37,676 nt of DNA from IMG/VR virus record IMGVR_UViG_3300046012_000698, positions 1-37,676 of that record. One strand, 5' to 3'. Position 1 is the first letter of the stretch. The number at the start of each line of letters is the position of its first letter. This document shows, piece by piece, positions 29,175 to 37,676 of the stretch. A program made the translations under genes and the position numbers. This DNA is from a virus. Under the pieces are notes generated by a model. It was given only the letters and a program-made list of their open reading frames with translations, made no database searches and was not told the DNA's origin.

Positions 29175-31593
29175 CAACATCATCAAACGCATCATCCAGC
29201 TGGTCCTGGACAAGGACTCGGCGAAGCAGACGCAGGCGGATGCGGAAGCAGTCGCGAAAGGTGTTGAAAGCGCTTGGAAGCGGATGGCGGAAAAGGTGGC
29301 GGAATACCTCACCGTCGCCTTCGCCATCGACAAGATCATGGGCTTGGGGAAAGCAGCGGTCGAACAGGCCGCTGCATCCCAAGCCGCATGGAATCAACTG
29401 AAGGGAACAGTCGATGCGACTGGCGTGTCCTTTAGCTCCCTGGAACTTGATATCCGATCGACGGGTGCGGCGTTCCAAGACGCTACGGTTCACGACACCA
29501 CGCAGTTCGTTGACGCACTCACGACTGTTGTGGCGATCACGGGAGACGCGCGCGCATCGCTGAACAACATGGGGCTCGTGGCCAACGTGGCCGCCGAGTT
29601 CTTCAAGGGCGACTTGGCTCCAGCGGCAGATCTGGTGGCCAAGGTGATGAACGGCAACGTGATGCAGTTGCAGCGGATGGGTATTCACGCGACGAACGCG
29701 CAATCGGCGCTCGAGATTCTTGCGCAGCGGTCGATGGGTGCGGCGTCACGCGAAACGCAGACGTGGAATGGCCAGCTCGAGCAGATGCACAATCAGTGGA
29801 ATGACATTCTGCTTGATCTCGGCAACGCTATCATCTCTAGTGGTGGTGCCACCGATGGCTTCTCGGTGATGCGTGCGGCATTGCAGACGCTATCGCATTG
29901 GGTCGAAGAAAACAAGGGACAGATCCAGACGTGGGTGACGACAGGAGTGAAGTTCGCGATCGATGCGGCGGACGTATTCATACGCGCCATCGTCGGTATG
30001 GGCGATGCACTCATCGGTGGATTCACGACGTCACTCGGACTCAGCGCGCAAGGGGTCGCATTCCTCATGCGCGCGCTGCAAGGCGCTGTGAACGTAATGG
30101 CGCTCTTCGATGCAGCGACTGGCGATCTGGCCGGTGCGGCGAAGAACTCAGTGCTCGCGGTGCAGATCCGCACACAAGCGGATGCCATCGACAAATGGGG
30201 CGACGCAGTCGCAAAGATCGGTGCCGACCGCGTGCAGAAGGGCATCGACGTGTTGAGCAAGCCACTGTTCTCCAGCGACCAGTTTTCGCACGCGCCATCT
30301 GCACCAGCTCCACTGAATGCCAATACACCGATGACGAGTTCTCAGTTATCGCCAGAAGTGCAGCAAGCTATAAAGGCGTATACTGACGCTGGAAAATCTG
30401 CGGCTGCAATGTCCGATCTACTAGGCGACAAATTCGACGCGAATGGTGCAGAAATCAGTCGCATCACTTCTCTATTGAATGTGCTCGTAGCAAACGGTAT
30501 TGATCCATCGGCTATCGGATTCGGAGATCTCGCTGGCCGACTGAATGATTTAACCTACACGATCAAGCCGTTAAACGACGCACAACAGGCGCTCGCCAAG
30601 AGTCTTGGTACAGATCTCGCTCTGAGTGCAATTACGGCGCTCGGAGCAGTGAATCAGTATGATCACGCACTTCAAGAGTTGCAGCAACAACAGAATGATG
30701 TGCAGGCATCGATCAAAGGAATCCTGGACGCACAGTCCAAATCTCAGCCGATGAGCGATGAAACAGCGGCTCGTCTTAAAGTTCTAACTGATCAGTTTGT
30801 CGCGCTAGGTGTTGCGATCCAGAGCGCGCAATTTGATAAGACGATCAATGACATGAATGATAGTGTGGACTTTGATCTGTTTGTTGCATCGTTAGATTCT
30901 GCAACGACTGCAACCGACAAGTTGAAGATCAAGCAGCAGGGACTTCTCCAAGCGATGCAAGCACTGGACAAGAGCTCGATTGATTATCATAAAAATCTAG
31001 CGAACCTCGGAAAGCAGTACAAAGAAACGACCGATGCGATTGCTGAACAGACGTTGACCATGCAGTTGCAGACTGCCGCTGCGGATTTCCTGGCTGACGC
31101 ACTCGGAACAGCGATGCAAGGCGGACTGCATGAAGCCGCAGTCCAGAAGGCAAAGCAGAATGCGATCGAAGCGGCGGAGATGCTGGTGCGCGCGGGTGCG
31201 TTCGCGCTCTTCGGCGATATCCCGCAAGCGACTGCCGCGCTGCATCTCGCCGAAGCTTTCGCTGGCGTTGCGGTGGCGTGGGCAGGCTTGGCGGGAGCAA
31301 CGCACGGCAGCAGCACGACGGACACCAGTTCCGTAACCACGGGCGGAGGTGCATCGTCCGGAACGTCAGATCTGGCCTCGTCACGCGCGTCGTCCAATGC
31401 ATCCGCCACGAACGCACAGCCACTCGGTGCGGAAGTATCAATCTATCTGGTGGGTCCGGGATTCGACATGATGAATCCGGCAGTGCAGAAGGTGGTGTAT
31501 GGCGCAGCACAACAAGCCGAGCAGACGTTCGGCAAGGGGACACAGATCCGCGTTCGTCCGCCGTTTCCTCAGACCTCAGGATTCAACGGATGA
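29167..31593 (+). CDS. Tape measure protein
   Basis: 808 residues. N-terminal coiled-coil region (IIKRIIQLVLDKDSAKQTQA, then DAEAVAKGVESAWKRMAEKV), a typical tape-measure block (FFKGDLAPAADLVAKVMNGN and QWNDILLDLGNAI), then alternating hydrophobic helices (AIDAADVFIRAIVGMGDALI, GVAFLMRALQGAVNVMALFD) and another long helical part to 640. Near the end is an Ala-rich hydrophobic segment (LVRAGAFALFGDIPQATAAL, HLAEAFAGVAVAWAGLAGAT) followed by a Ser/Thr-rich tail. It fixes tail length; at about 800 residues the tail should be fairly short for a siphovirus. Nucleotides 30340-31060 are visibly AT-richer than the flanks, suggesting a recombined middle. Confidence 0.9.
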   Translation: MADNIIKRIIQLVLDKDSAKQTQADAEAVAKGVESAWKRMAEKVAEYLTVAFAIDKIMGLGKAAVEQAAASQAAWNQLKGTVDATGVSFSSLELDIRSTGAAFQDATVHDTTQFVDALTTVVAITGDARASLNNMGLVANVAAEFFKGDLAPAADLVAKVMNGNVMQLQRMGIHATNAQSALEILAQRSMGAASRETQTWNGQLEQMHNQWNDILLDLGNAIISSGGATDGFSVMRAALQTLSHWVEENKGQIQTWVTTGVKFAIDAADVFIRAIVGMGDALIGGFTTSLGLSAQGVAFLMRALQGAVNVMALFDAATGDLAGAAKNSVLAVQIRTQADAIDKWGDAVAKIGADRVQKGIDVLSKPLFSSDQFSHAPSAPAPLNANTPMTSSQLSPEVQQAIKAYTDAGKSAAAMSDLLGDKFDANGAEISRITSLLNVLVANGIDPSAIGFGDLAGRLNDLTYTIKPLNDAQQALAKSLGTDLALSAITALGAVNQYDHALQELQQQQNDVQASIKGILDAQSKSQPMSDETAARLKVLTDQFVALGVAIQSAQFDKTINDMNDSVDFDLFVASLDSATTATDKLKIKQQGLLQAMQALDKSSIDYHKNLANLGKQYKETTDAIAEQTLTMQLQTAAADFLADALGTAMQGGLHEAAVQKAKQNAIEAAEMLVRAGAFALFGDIPQATAALHLAEAFAGVAVAWAGLAGATHGSSTTDTSSVTTGGGASSGTSDLASSRASSNASATNAQPLGAEVSIYLVGPGFDMMNPAVQKVVYGAAQQAEQTFGKGTQIRVRPPFPQTSGFNG

Positions 31594-32552
31594 CTCATAT
31601 CAAGTGGTGCTCCCGCTTTGACTACACGGACGATGGAGACGATGTATCACTCGTGCTCTTGTGGCCGATCACGCCGTGGGAGCGCTCAGTCATATCGGTC
31701 GGTGGAGATATCGAAGCGCCGAGCATGCGGCGCGCGTCCTTCATCGTTCGCCGAGATGAACTGTTGGCGTTCGCACTTCGTTTCATGGAAGATCAATGGA
31801 GCGATGTCGAAGCATTCATCCGCTTTGCACAGTCTGGCGCGACTTTCACTTGGTACCCTGATCAGGACAATCTAGATCTATCATTCACGGTATTCTTGGA
31901 AACTCCAACAGTCGGATCAAGTTTCTCGCTCAGTGCAGAGAGTGTATTCCCAAAGCTCTTCACCCTGAGTATCACGCTCGTTAACGCGGGCGGCGTTCCG
32001 TACGGACAGACGTTTGCAGATCTCCCCGCGTACTATGATCGGGCCCCATTTTCAGACGACACAATCTTCGTGGAACACACACTGGACATCGGACTGGGTC
32101 CTGCGACATCACTTGCAGTGACACAGCCGCCGGTGCTGAACGTAGCGGCGACGTATGAAGGGATCACCATGACAATGGATTCGGTGGTCGTCAATCCGGC
32201 AGGGTTGGACGGCGAACCGACCAAGACATTCCAGCGCAGCGCTGGACAAGGACTGCCGGGACCAACACCACTCTCACTGACCTTCAGTTCGCCCATCCGC
32301 GGATTTCAAATCACCGTGGTCCAGAGCGAAGTTGCACCTGATGCGTCGGGCACGCGCATGAAAGCCTATGATGCCCTTGGCGCGCTACTGATTGACGTAC
32401 CATTCACGTCCGGAGTCTACAATCAGTCGCCCATTACGGCATCATTCGATCTGCTCACCAACGTGGTTTCGAAGATCGAGCTCTATGCACAGTCCACCGA
32501 CTGGGTGGCGTGGAAGGATATGATCATCAGCTTCATGGTCCCACTCTCATGA
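31590..32552 (+). CDS. Distal-tail-like protein with jelly-roll-type C-terminus
   Basis: 320 residues, ATGA-coupled to the tape measure. Residues 15-110 (VSLVLLWPITPWERSVISVG, RRDELLAFALRFMEDQWSDV EAFIRFAQSG, ATFTWYPDQ) share a pattern with the next gene's start: a charged strand, RF-E-xW helix, then FTWYP. This suggests a baseplate/distal-tail family. The C-terminal 150 residues (GPTPLSLTFSSPIRGFQITV, TASFDLLTNVVSKIELYAQS) look like a carbohydrate-binding beta sandwich. Likely sits at the tail tip; exact role inferred from order after the tape measure. Confidence 0.7.
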   Translation: MTHIKWCSRFDYTDDGDDVSLVLLWPITPWERSVISVGGDIEAPSMRRASFIVRRDELLAFALRFMEDQWSDVEAFIRFAQSGATFTWYPDQDNLDLSFTVFLETPTVGSSFSLSAESVFPKLFTLSITLVNAGGVPYGQTFADLPAYYDRAPFSDDTIFVEHTLDIGLGPATSLAVTQPPVLNVAATYEGITMTMDSVVVNPAGLDGEPTKTFQRSAGQGLPGPTPLSLTFSSPIRGFQITVVQSEVAPDASGTRMKAYDALGALLIDVPFTSGVYNQSPITASFDLLTNVVSKIELYAQSTDWVAWKDMIISFMVPLS

Positions 32553-34162
32553 ATCTCGACTGGGTTCCGACGTTTGTCTGCGACGGTGTGACTCTCGCGT
32601 TCTCCTATCCGGTGACGCGATGGATTCCTGGTGCGCGTACGATCGGTTCATCGCAGCGCACAGCGACCGGGGTGCCTGGAGTGACCACGTTGCAGCGCCG
32701 TTACACGCTGGCGCTGTCGCTTCGCTTTGTCGAGTCAGAATGGCCGCTGGTGCGCCAGTTGATTGAGTTCGGCCAGACCGGAGAATCCTTCACGTGGTTT
32801 CCGGGCGGGAATGCGAGCTGGATGACCGATAACGATCTGCCGTCGTCCTACGACGTGACACTCGGTACGCCGAAGGTGGCCACGGCCATCAAGCCGAATC
32901 GAGACGGCTCACTGATCTATCTCTTGACGCTACCGATTACGTTGGAAATGGACGAGCCATTCACTCTCATCTACTTTCCCACGATTGATCCTGTCGGATT
33001 CATCACGCTGCACGTTGCTGATCCGGATAGAAACATCGAGCCGGACGACACAACGCAAGCCACGGCGACCGCATTCGATGGGTCCGATGTTGTCATCGAC
33101 GTGCCGTTCACGTGGTCGTCTAGTGATCCCAGTATCGCCACGGTATCGTCGACCGGATTGATCACAGGCGTGGCTGAAGGAAGCGCGGTGATCACGGTGT
33201 CAGCGCAGGGAATTGAGGCGCATGTAATAATCACTGTGCACTATGTCATTGATCATATCGTAGTCACGCTAGCGACGAATCCGATTCCTGCCGGAAACAC
33301 CGACCAGACGACTGTTGTGCTGTACAATGTGCACGGAGTGGTCATCAGCCCTGTTGGGCGCGTGATTACCTATGCATCCAGCAACGCAGCGATTGCCACC
33401 GTGTCTGGAACAGGACTTGTGACTGCAGTCGCGACAGGCACGGCGACGATCACTGCCACGTCCGAAGGGGTGAACGGCACCGTCGATGTGACTGTCGCTG
33501 CATCGGCTCCCGTGGCGGACTACCAGTGGCGCGCAGATTCTGGCCTGACTGGTACGGGATGGGTCGCGACGCATGGCGGGATGGATTTGAGCTTCGTTGG
33601 AGGGGCGCCTACGGTGTCTCCTGTGACCGGCGCACACATGGTGTCGGGCATCACGGCGCAATCCGTTGCTGCGTGGGCGGCAGATGTAGACATCGGCTGG
33701 GTCTTCGTGCGGTTGGATGGCTATAGCGATGTAGCGAACGGCATTCTGTTCGGACAGTCGGGTATCGCAAACGCCGAGATCTGGTTTAGCGCGAATACGG
33801 CTGCACGATTCATCAACATGACCACGGCAACCGGAACAATCGTCTGGGAGTCCAAGCATTCTACGATCGCCGCGTTCAATCCCGCGTACTTCCAGATTAC
33901 GTTCACAGGTGTCGCGCGACCGACGGTGTTTATCGATAGCGGGGCGGGTGTGATTGCGGACACACCATTGGCGTCAGGCTCGTACAACGGCAAGTACACG
34001 TTCCGATCTGGAAGTCATCTCTGGCTCGGCAGACGACAGAGCGGAACAGCAGGTGTGCTCACGGCAAACATCAAGGAAATCCAGTTCTTCACGGCGACGC
34101 GCGCGTTGTCGGCTGGCGATATTGCTGCAATCAAGGCGGACATCATGTCGCGGTGGCCCTAA
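32549..34162 (+). CDS. Distal-tail-like protein with two Ig (Big2) domains and lectin domain
   Basis: 537 residues, ATGA-coupled. Residues 1-145 are paralogous to the previous gene's start (RRYTLALSLRFVESEWPLVR, GESFTWFPGG). Two bacterial Ig-like group 2 domains follow: about 150-230 (FTWSSSDPSIATVSSTGLIT, GVAEGSAVITV) and 235-317 (ITYASSNAAIATVSGTGLVT, AVATGTATITA). Residues 322-537 form a LamG/concanavalin-like domain ending with IKEIQFFTATRALSAGDIAA, much like the end of the head-closure fusion at 21607. A likely tail-tip adhesin mediating contact with host glycans. Confidence 0.8.
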   Translation: MNLDWVPTFVCDGVTLAFSYPVTRWIPGARTIGSSQRTATGVPGVTTLQRRYTLALSLRFVESEWPLVRQLIEFGQTGESFTWFPGGNASWMTDNDLPSSYDVTLGTPKVATAIKPNRDGSLIYLLTLPITLEMDEPFTLIYFPTIDPVGFITLHVADPDRNIEPDDTTQATATAFDGSDVVIDVPFTWSSSDPSIATVSSTGLITGVAEGSAVITVSAQGIEAHVIITVHYVIDHIVVTLATNPIPAGNTDQTTVVLYNVHGVVISPVGRVITYASSNAAIATVSGTGLVTAVATGTATITATSEGVNGTVDVTVAASAPVADYQWRADSGLTGTGWVATHGGMDLSFVGGAPTVSPVTGAHMVSGITAQSVAAWAADVDIGWVFVRLDGYSDVANGILFGQSGIANAEIWFSANTAARFINMTTATGTIVWESKHSTIAAFNPAYFQITFTGVARPTVFIDSGAGVIADTPLASGSYNGKYTFRSGSHLWLGRRQSGTAGVLTANIKEIQFFTATRALSAGDIAAIKADIMSRWP

Positions 34163-36114
34163 TGCCCAAACTCTATTCGCTAGAACTGCGAGTGTTCGCA
34201 CCGGCGAGTATCTATGATGACTATGCGGATGAGGTGATCGCCTATACGATCTCGACTGATCCCGCGCATGAGTCGCCATATCTACTCATTCCGAATCAGT
34301 ACGCGACGCAAGAGATTGATCCAATCCAGTGCACCGCCAGCATCGGCTCAATTGAAGTAGGCGCGATCGACGTGCCGACTATTCCGGGCGACCAGACCAC
34401 GGGATGGATGACTGCGCGCGTCAGTGATCTTCGTGGACGCCGTTGTCAACTGGTGCGCTGGATGGGCACGGAGTATATCACGATCGCCGATGGCCCTGCG
34501 GGACCGGCGAAGATGGACCCAAGCTACGCAGCGTATCGTTGGACGATCAAGGATACGCGAGAACTCGAGCGCCAACTACAAGCGTTCACGTCGGGAGGAA
34601 CCGCCAGCATCGTGCCGCGCGGAATCATTCCGGGGTTCGGCGCGTACCAGAGCGATGACGGGCCTGCACAAGTGATTGCGCCTGTTGTGCCGTTGACAGG
34701 ACACTACATTCCCGCGTCGTTCGACGATGGTTTCGGACATATCATCGGTGCGGTGGAATTCAACAACGAGTTCTCGGGCGATATTGCGCCAGTTGAAATT
34801 CTGACGGACCGGCTGATCATCAGTGATGAAGGGCTGGCGCTGTTGCAGCCGTCGCAACTCGGGCCGAATACGTGGGCCTGCGTGACGGCCGATGTGCTGT
34901 GGCGTATTCCGGGCGACACGATCTGGAACGTGGCGCGTGCGGCGTTCCCGGCGTCGGTCCGCTTCGGGATCGGCAACATCGAACAGGCGCTCTTCGGGCC
35001 GGACCCTGAGAATCAGGATCTAGTCAACGTGCTTCAGCAGGTCTACCTCTACTTCGATACGGTCATCCCCGACGGGTTCCCGACCGAGGAATGCGATCTC
35101 GAGATTGTCGTGCGGAGCCGTGCAGCGGCGAGCGATGACTTTCCGTATTACCTGGAAGGGATTCTCGGCGATGTACTGACTGACCTGTACACCAGCAAGC
35201 TGACGCGGGCCCCGGACTACGGTGGATTGGTGTATGATCCGGCGGGGCTGGACGCATCGCAGTCCTTGAAGATTGACGCTATCCGCTTCGATCCTGCCCC
35301 GCTGGCATGTATGACCGAGCAGGTGCTGATGCGCGTGGCCGACGTCGCCGATAACGTACGCGACTGGGCAGATACAAATCTTTACGGGCCAAGCGGGTGG
35401 ATCGCCGCGTTCGACAACACGTTGCAGATCAGTCCAATCAAACGCGATCGCCCGACCTCGGTGGACGAGGCATCGACCGCGGCTGATTCGGTCGTGGTTC
35501 CCTCGCCGACATGGCAGGAGGGGAATACGACGGTCAGTGGCGTGACCTACACGTATCCCCGCTTCTTCGCTCCGGATCCCGGGTCGAACATCGCCGTAGA
35601 TCCGGTCGGGCTCGCGCAGCGAGACGTGATCATCGAGTTCACGGATCCCTCATCGGAGTTGCGATACGATGAGAACATCGAAGCATATGACGCATCGGCC
35701 TTTGGCGCGGTGGGTCAGCCGAATGGCGATAGCTTGCCGGGACGCTTGGAGCAGGCCAGTCTCTTCGCGCAGATTGCGAAATTCGAAGTCTTGGATCGCT
35801 ATCGGTCCGGGGCACCGAGCATCACGGTCCTCGCGTTGCGCACGGTCTTTCCCGATGTTCGCGTGGGTGCGTGGCTGCGATGGGATCTGTCGTGGATTCC
35901 CAATGACAAGACCGGTCTACGAGGAGATGTGTCGATCGCACAGGTGCTGTCGATCCGGGACGATGACAGCGTCTGGCGCGCGTTCCTGCTGGAAGGAGTG
36001 AGTGATCTCGGTGCGAATCCGGGTGATGTCACGAGTCTGATCAAGTTGGTCGATGAACTGGAGCCGGGGGACGCCACGTCGCTGGTGCTCATCAGCGATG
36101 AAGCAACGTACTAA
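34162..36114 (+). CDS. Large tail-tip/baseplate protein
   Basis: 650 residues; its start overlaps the previous stop by one base (TAATG). It is beta-rich with scattered helices and contains segments such as RWMGTEYITIADGPAGPAKM, LWRIPGDTIWNVARAAFPAS, DDFPYYLEGILGDVLTDLYT and VRVGAWLRWDLSWIPNDKTG. I recognise no named domain. Its size and place, after the distal-tail paralogues and before a fibronectin-like gene, fit a tail hub or central fibre base. No low-complexity fibre repeats are visible. Confidence 0.6.
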   Translation: MPKLYSLELRVFAPASIYDDYADEVIAYTISTDPAHESPYLLIPNQYATQEIDPIQCTASIGSIEVGAIDVPTIPGDQTTGWMTARVSDLRGRRCQLVRWMGTEYITIADGPAGPAKMDPSYAAYRWTIKDTRELERQLQAFTSGGTASIVPRGIIPGFGAYQSDDGPAQVIAPVVPLTGHYIPASFDDGFGHIIGAVEFNNEFSGDIAPVEILTDRLIISDEGLALLQPSQLGPNTWACVTADVLWRIPGDTIWNVARAAFPASVRFGIGNIEQALFGPDPENQDLVNVLQQVYLYFDTVIPDGFPTEECDLEIVVRSRAAASDDFPYYLEGILGDVLTDLYTSKLTRAPDYGGLVYDPAGLDASQSLKIDAIRFDPAPLACMTEQVLMRVADVADNVRDWADTNLYGPSGWIAAFDNTLQISPIKRDRPTSVDEASTAADSVVVPSPTWQEGNTTVSGVTYTYPRFFAPDPGSNIAVDPVGLAQRDVIIEFTDPSSELRYDENIEAYDASAFGAVGQPNGDSLPGRLEQASLFAQIAKFEVLDRYRSGAPSITVLALRTVFPDVRVGAWLRWDLSWIPNDKTGLRGDVSIAQVLSIRDDDSVWRAFLLEGVSDLGANPGDVTSLIKLVDELEPGDATSLVLISDEATY

Positions 36115-36126
36115 CGGAGAATTCGT

Positions 36127-37065
36127 ATGTCTCGCGATGTAACCTTGCAAGCGACGTTTGAAAATCTGGCGGGCGACGAGTCCTACGAACTATGGCTTCG
36201 TCACATCACGGAAGCGTGGCAACTGATCCACGTAGATGACGTGGTCGTAGATGGCGACAGTCATCAAGAGATTACGATTGCTGATCTGGTGGATGGCGAT
36301 CAGTACACCGCGCAGATTCGGTTGACGCGCGCGGGTCGTTATCGTGCAGGCTACTTGACTGCCGATCCGGACACATGGCCAGGAGCATCGCGCTGCGTGT
36401 TCACACCGGGAGAACTGGTCGGCGTGGCTGCACCGACGATTGTCTCTGGTGCGTGGAGTCGCACGAGTTCCAGCGCATCGCATACGTCAATCGTTGTGAC
36501 TCCAGCTGACGACACGGTGGATCTGGTGCTGTACCGCGATGGATCGCCCGTCGTGACGACGAATGCGCCGCACGTGGGCGATGTCACGATGGTGGATCCT
36601 GATCCGCCGAGTGGCGACTTGCACACCTACGTCGCACATCACGAGTCCGGATTCTTGACGGGCCCGGGAAGCAATGCGCTTGATGTGTTCGGCGGTCTCA
36701 CTGATCTGACCGGACTGGTGCAAACCTCGCCGACGACCGGCGGTCCGGCCTTCTATCAATACGATGTGGACTGGGATGATCCGAGTACGTCTGACGTGCG
36801 CGTGGAAGATGACTATGTGCACTTCGGCGACTTCGTGCTCCGCGACACAATCGTTCCCGGAGCGACCACCATTCACGTGAACACGGAGAAGAACAGCAGT
36901 CATTTCTCGAATGGCAACGTACCTGCGGACTTCGACGTGCGTGCACGGAAAGAGGAAGTGTTGTTCGCGCCGACCCGGGATGTAGGCCCGTGGTCGATTA
37001 TCCGACTCACTATTGCGATTGCTGATGATGAGACAGCGCACACCGGCGGTATTGAACCTGTATGA
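36127..37065 (+). CDS. Fibronectin/Ig-like tail protein
   Basis: 312 residues; ACGGAGAATTCGT precedes the ATG. Residues 1-85 (LQATFENLAGDESYELWLRH; EITIADLVDGDQYTAQIRLT) and 100-190 (VVTPADDTVDLVLYRDGSPV; GDLHTYVAHHESGFLTGPGS) look like two fibronectin-type-III or Ig-like beta domains. The last 110 residues (ASTSDV-type strands, FVLRDTIVPGATTIHVNTEK) form a third beta-rich part. Such domains are common on exposed phage tail and head proteins. It may be a tail-tip or fibre component; no enzyme motif seen. Confidence 0.6.
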   Translation: MSRDVTLQATFENLAGDESYELWLRHITEAWQLIHVDDVVVDGDSHQEITIADLVDGDQYTAQIRLTRAGRYRAGYLTADPDTWPGASRCVFTPGELVGVAAPTIVSGAWSRTSSSASHTSIVVTPADDTVDLVLYRDGSPVVTTNAPHVGDVTMVDPDPPSGDLHTYVAHHESGFLTGPGSNALDVFGGLTDLTGLVQTSPTTGGPAFYQYDVDWDDPSTSDVRVEDDYVHFGDFVLRDTIVPGATTIHVNTEKNSSHFSNGNVPADFDVRARKEEVLFAPTRDVGPWSIIRLTIAIADDETAHTGGIEPV

Positions 37066-37108
37066 TCTTCGTGCTCAGAATCCCGTTGGCCCCTTCTTTG
37101 GAGCTGTC

Positions 37109-37573
37109 ATGACGCGTCATCTGAACACGTGGGCCAAGATCGGAGCCTTGGCCTTGATCTTCTTCGCAGCGGTCCTTGTAGGGATTGAAGTCAGTCTCCA
37201 CGTGGATGCAGCCATTCATGGATCGAAGTACTCGATCAACTACACGATGCTGCTGATCGCGCTGATCGTCGGCTTTGTCGGCATGTACATCCTGAGTCCA
37301 CCGCGCGCGAAAGAAGGGGGACAGTTCATCGTCGACTCAACGGTGAAGATCATTCAGGTATTCCGTGCGGGTCGACGGAAGAACGATCCCGTGGCTGCTG
37401 TCATTGAAGACAAGCAGGGCCACTCGGGGACGATCGTCATCCCAGTTCCGCCGCATGAAAGCGAAATTCCACTGGAGTCTTCGCAGGAAGTCGCGGACTC
37501 TCCGCAACGCCGTTGCACGGATCCCAATCACACGGGCACGCATCCCATTCCGCCACGAGGTATCGACACATGA
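37109..37573 (+). CDS. Two-helix membrane protein, holin candidate
   Basis: 154 residues from ATG 37109, with TTTGGAG upstream; the longer frame is less likely. Two transmembrane helices: KIGALALIFFAAVLVGIEVS (10-29) and YTMLLIALIVGFVGMYIL (45-62). The rest is a cytoplasmic tail, basic then acidic (VDSTVKIIQVFRAGRRKNDP; HESEIPLESSQEVADSP). Two spans, small size and the endolysin-like gene coupled directly after it (ATGA at 37570) make a holin the best guess. The long charged tail is unusual for a class II holin, so an unrelated membrane protein is possible. Confidence 0.6.
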   Translation: MTRHLNTWAKIGALALIFFAAVLVGIEVSLHVDAAIHGSKYSINYTMLLIALIVGFVGMYILSPPRAKEGGQFIVDSTVKIIQVFRAGRRKNDPVAAVIEDKQGHSGTIVIPVPPHESEIPLESSQEVADSPQRRCTDPNHTGTHPIPPRGIDT

Positions 37574-37676
37574 ACGTGATTTCTGTTCCGCGCGGGACAC
37601 GCGGGTTCGACTGCAATGTCCCGCTATCATCTGGACAAGCGTCCGCGTTCTTCGAACGGAAGTATCGCTTCGCCGC
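37570..37676 (+). CDS. Glycoside-hydrolase-like endolysin, 3' part outside window
   Basis: Only 35 complete codons are in the window, starting in an ATGA overlap with the membrane protein. The visible start, PRGTRGFDCNVPLSSGQASA FFERKYRFAA (split here), has the GFDxxxPLxxxxAxxF...G/KYRFA pattern of DUF1906/Rv2525c-like glycoside hydrolase domains, which occur in peptidoglycan-degrading enzymes. Location after a holin candidate supports an endolysin. The catalytic centre is beyond the edge. Confidence 0.6.
   Translation, partial: MNVISVPRGTRGFDCNVPLSSGQASAFFERKYRFA

Noticed and set aside
1-37676. tRNA genes, CRISPR arrays, insertion sequences
   Set aside because: Intergenic spaces are few and short; none of them shows a cloverleaf, regularly spaced identical repeats or transposase-like coding.

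Overview
The window is part of a tailed double-stranded DNA phage (Caudoviricetes). The head genes are HK97-type, and the presence of a tape measure, a tail tube and a G/GT-style tail chaperone pair with no sheath gene points to a long non-contractile tail (siphovirus). DNA is GC-rich with a few visibly AT-richer patches. I see no integrase, repressor, tRNA, IS element or CRISPR array. The host is not determinable; a ZU5-like secreted-type protein resembles proteins common in environmental bacteria, which is only a weak hint.

Left arm (1-11893), all genes leftward: a tightly packed operon of about 23 genes, many joined by ATGA or GTGA overlaps, read from a candidate sigma70-like promoter near 11981-12009. 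It carries unknown small proteins, a thymidylate synthase/dCMP-hydroxymethylase-family enzyme, a zinc-finger papain-like protease, an HD phosphohydrolase, zinc-ribbon, membrane and KGG mini-genes, a protein of the 5-hydroxymethyl-dU DNA kinase helical/hypermodification family, DUF3310, DUF4406, two HNH endonucleases, a SAM methyltransferase, a P-loop kinase with a GGCD motif, a GT-B glycosyltransferase and a small HTH protein. I read this as a DNA-base hypermodification and nucleotide-pool module: TS-like enzyme to 5-hydroxymethyl-dUMP, a kinase whose P-loop and helical parts lie in separate genes, then further decoration, perhaps by the glycosyltransferase or methyltransferase. The operon ends in three stacked hairpins (1041-1158). 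A second leftward promoter with a similar upstream element follows, then small genes preceded by a nearly identical 17-bp leader.

Control region (11894-12639): no convincing gene. It holds the main leftward promoter, four iteron-like direct repeats, an 11-bp long-range inverted repeat and a terminator-like hairpin. It is the divergence point of the two arms and a candidate origin, operator or packaging region.

Right arm (12640-37676), all genes rightward: small and large terminase, portal fused to a MuF domain, prohead protease with a scaffold-like tail, major capsid protein with an unexpected hydrophobic N-terminal helix, a terminator-like hairpin, a ZU5-like protein, an E3-binding-domain-like protein, head-tail connector, head closure fused to a lectin-like domain, small structural and membrane proteins, two large two-domain glycosyltransferases, neck proteins, major tail protein, tail chaperones with a canonical -1 slippery site, tape measure, two related distal-tail-like proteins carrying Ig or lectin domains, a large tail protein, a fibronectin-like protein, a two-helix membrane protein (holin candidate) and the start of a glycoside-hydrolase-like endolysin cut by the window edge.
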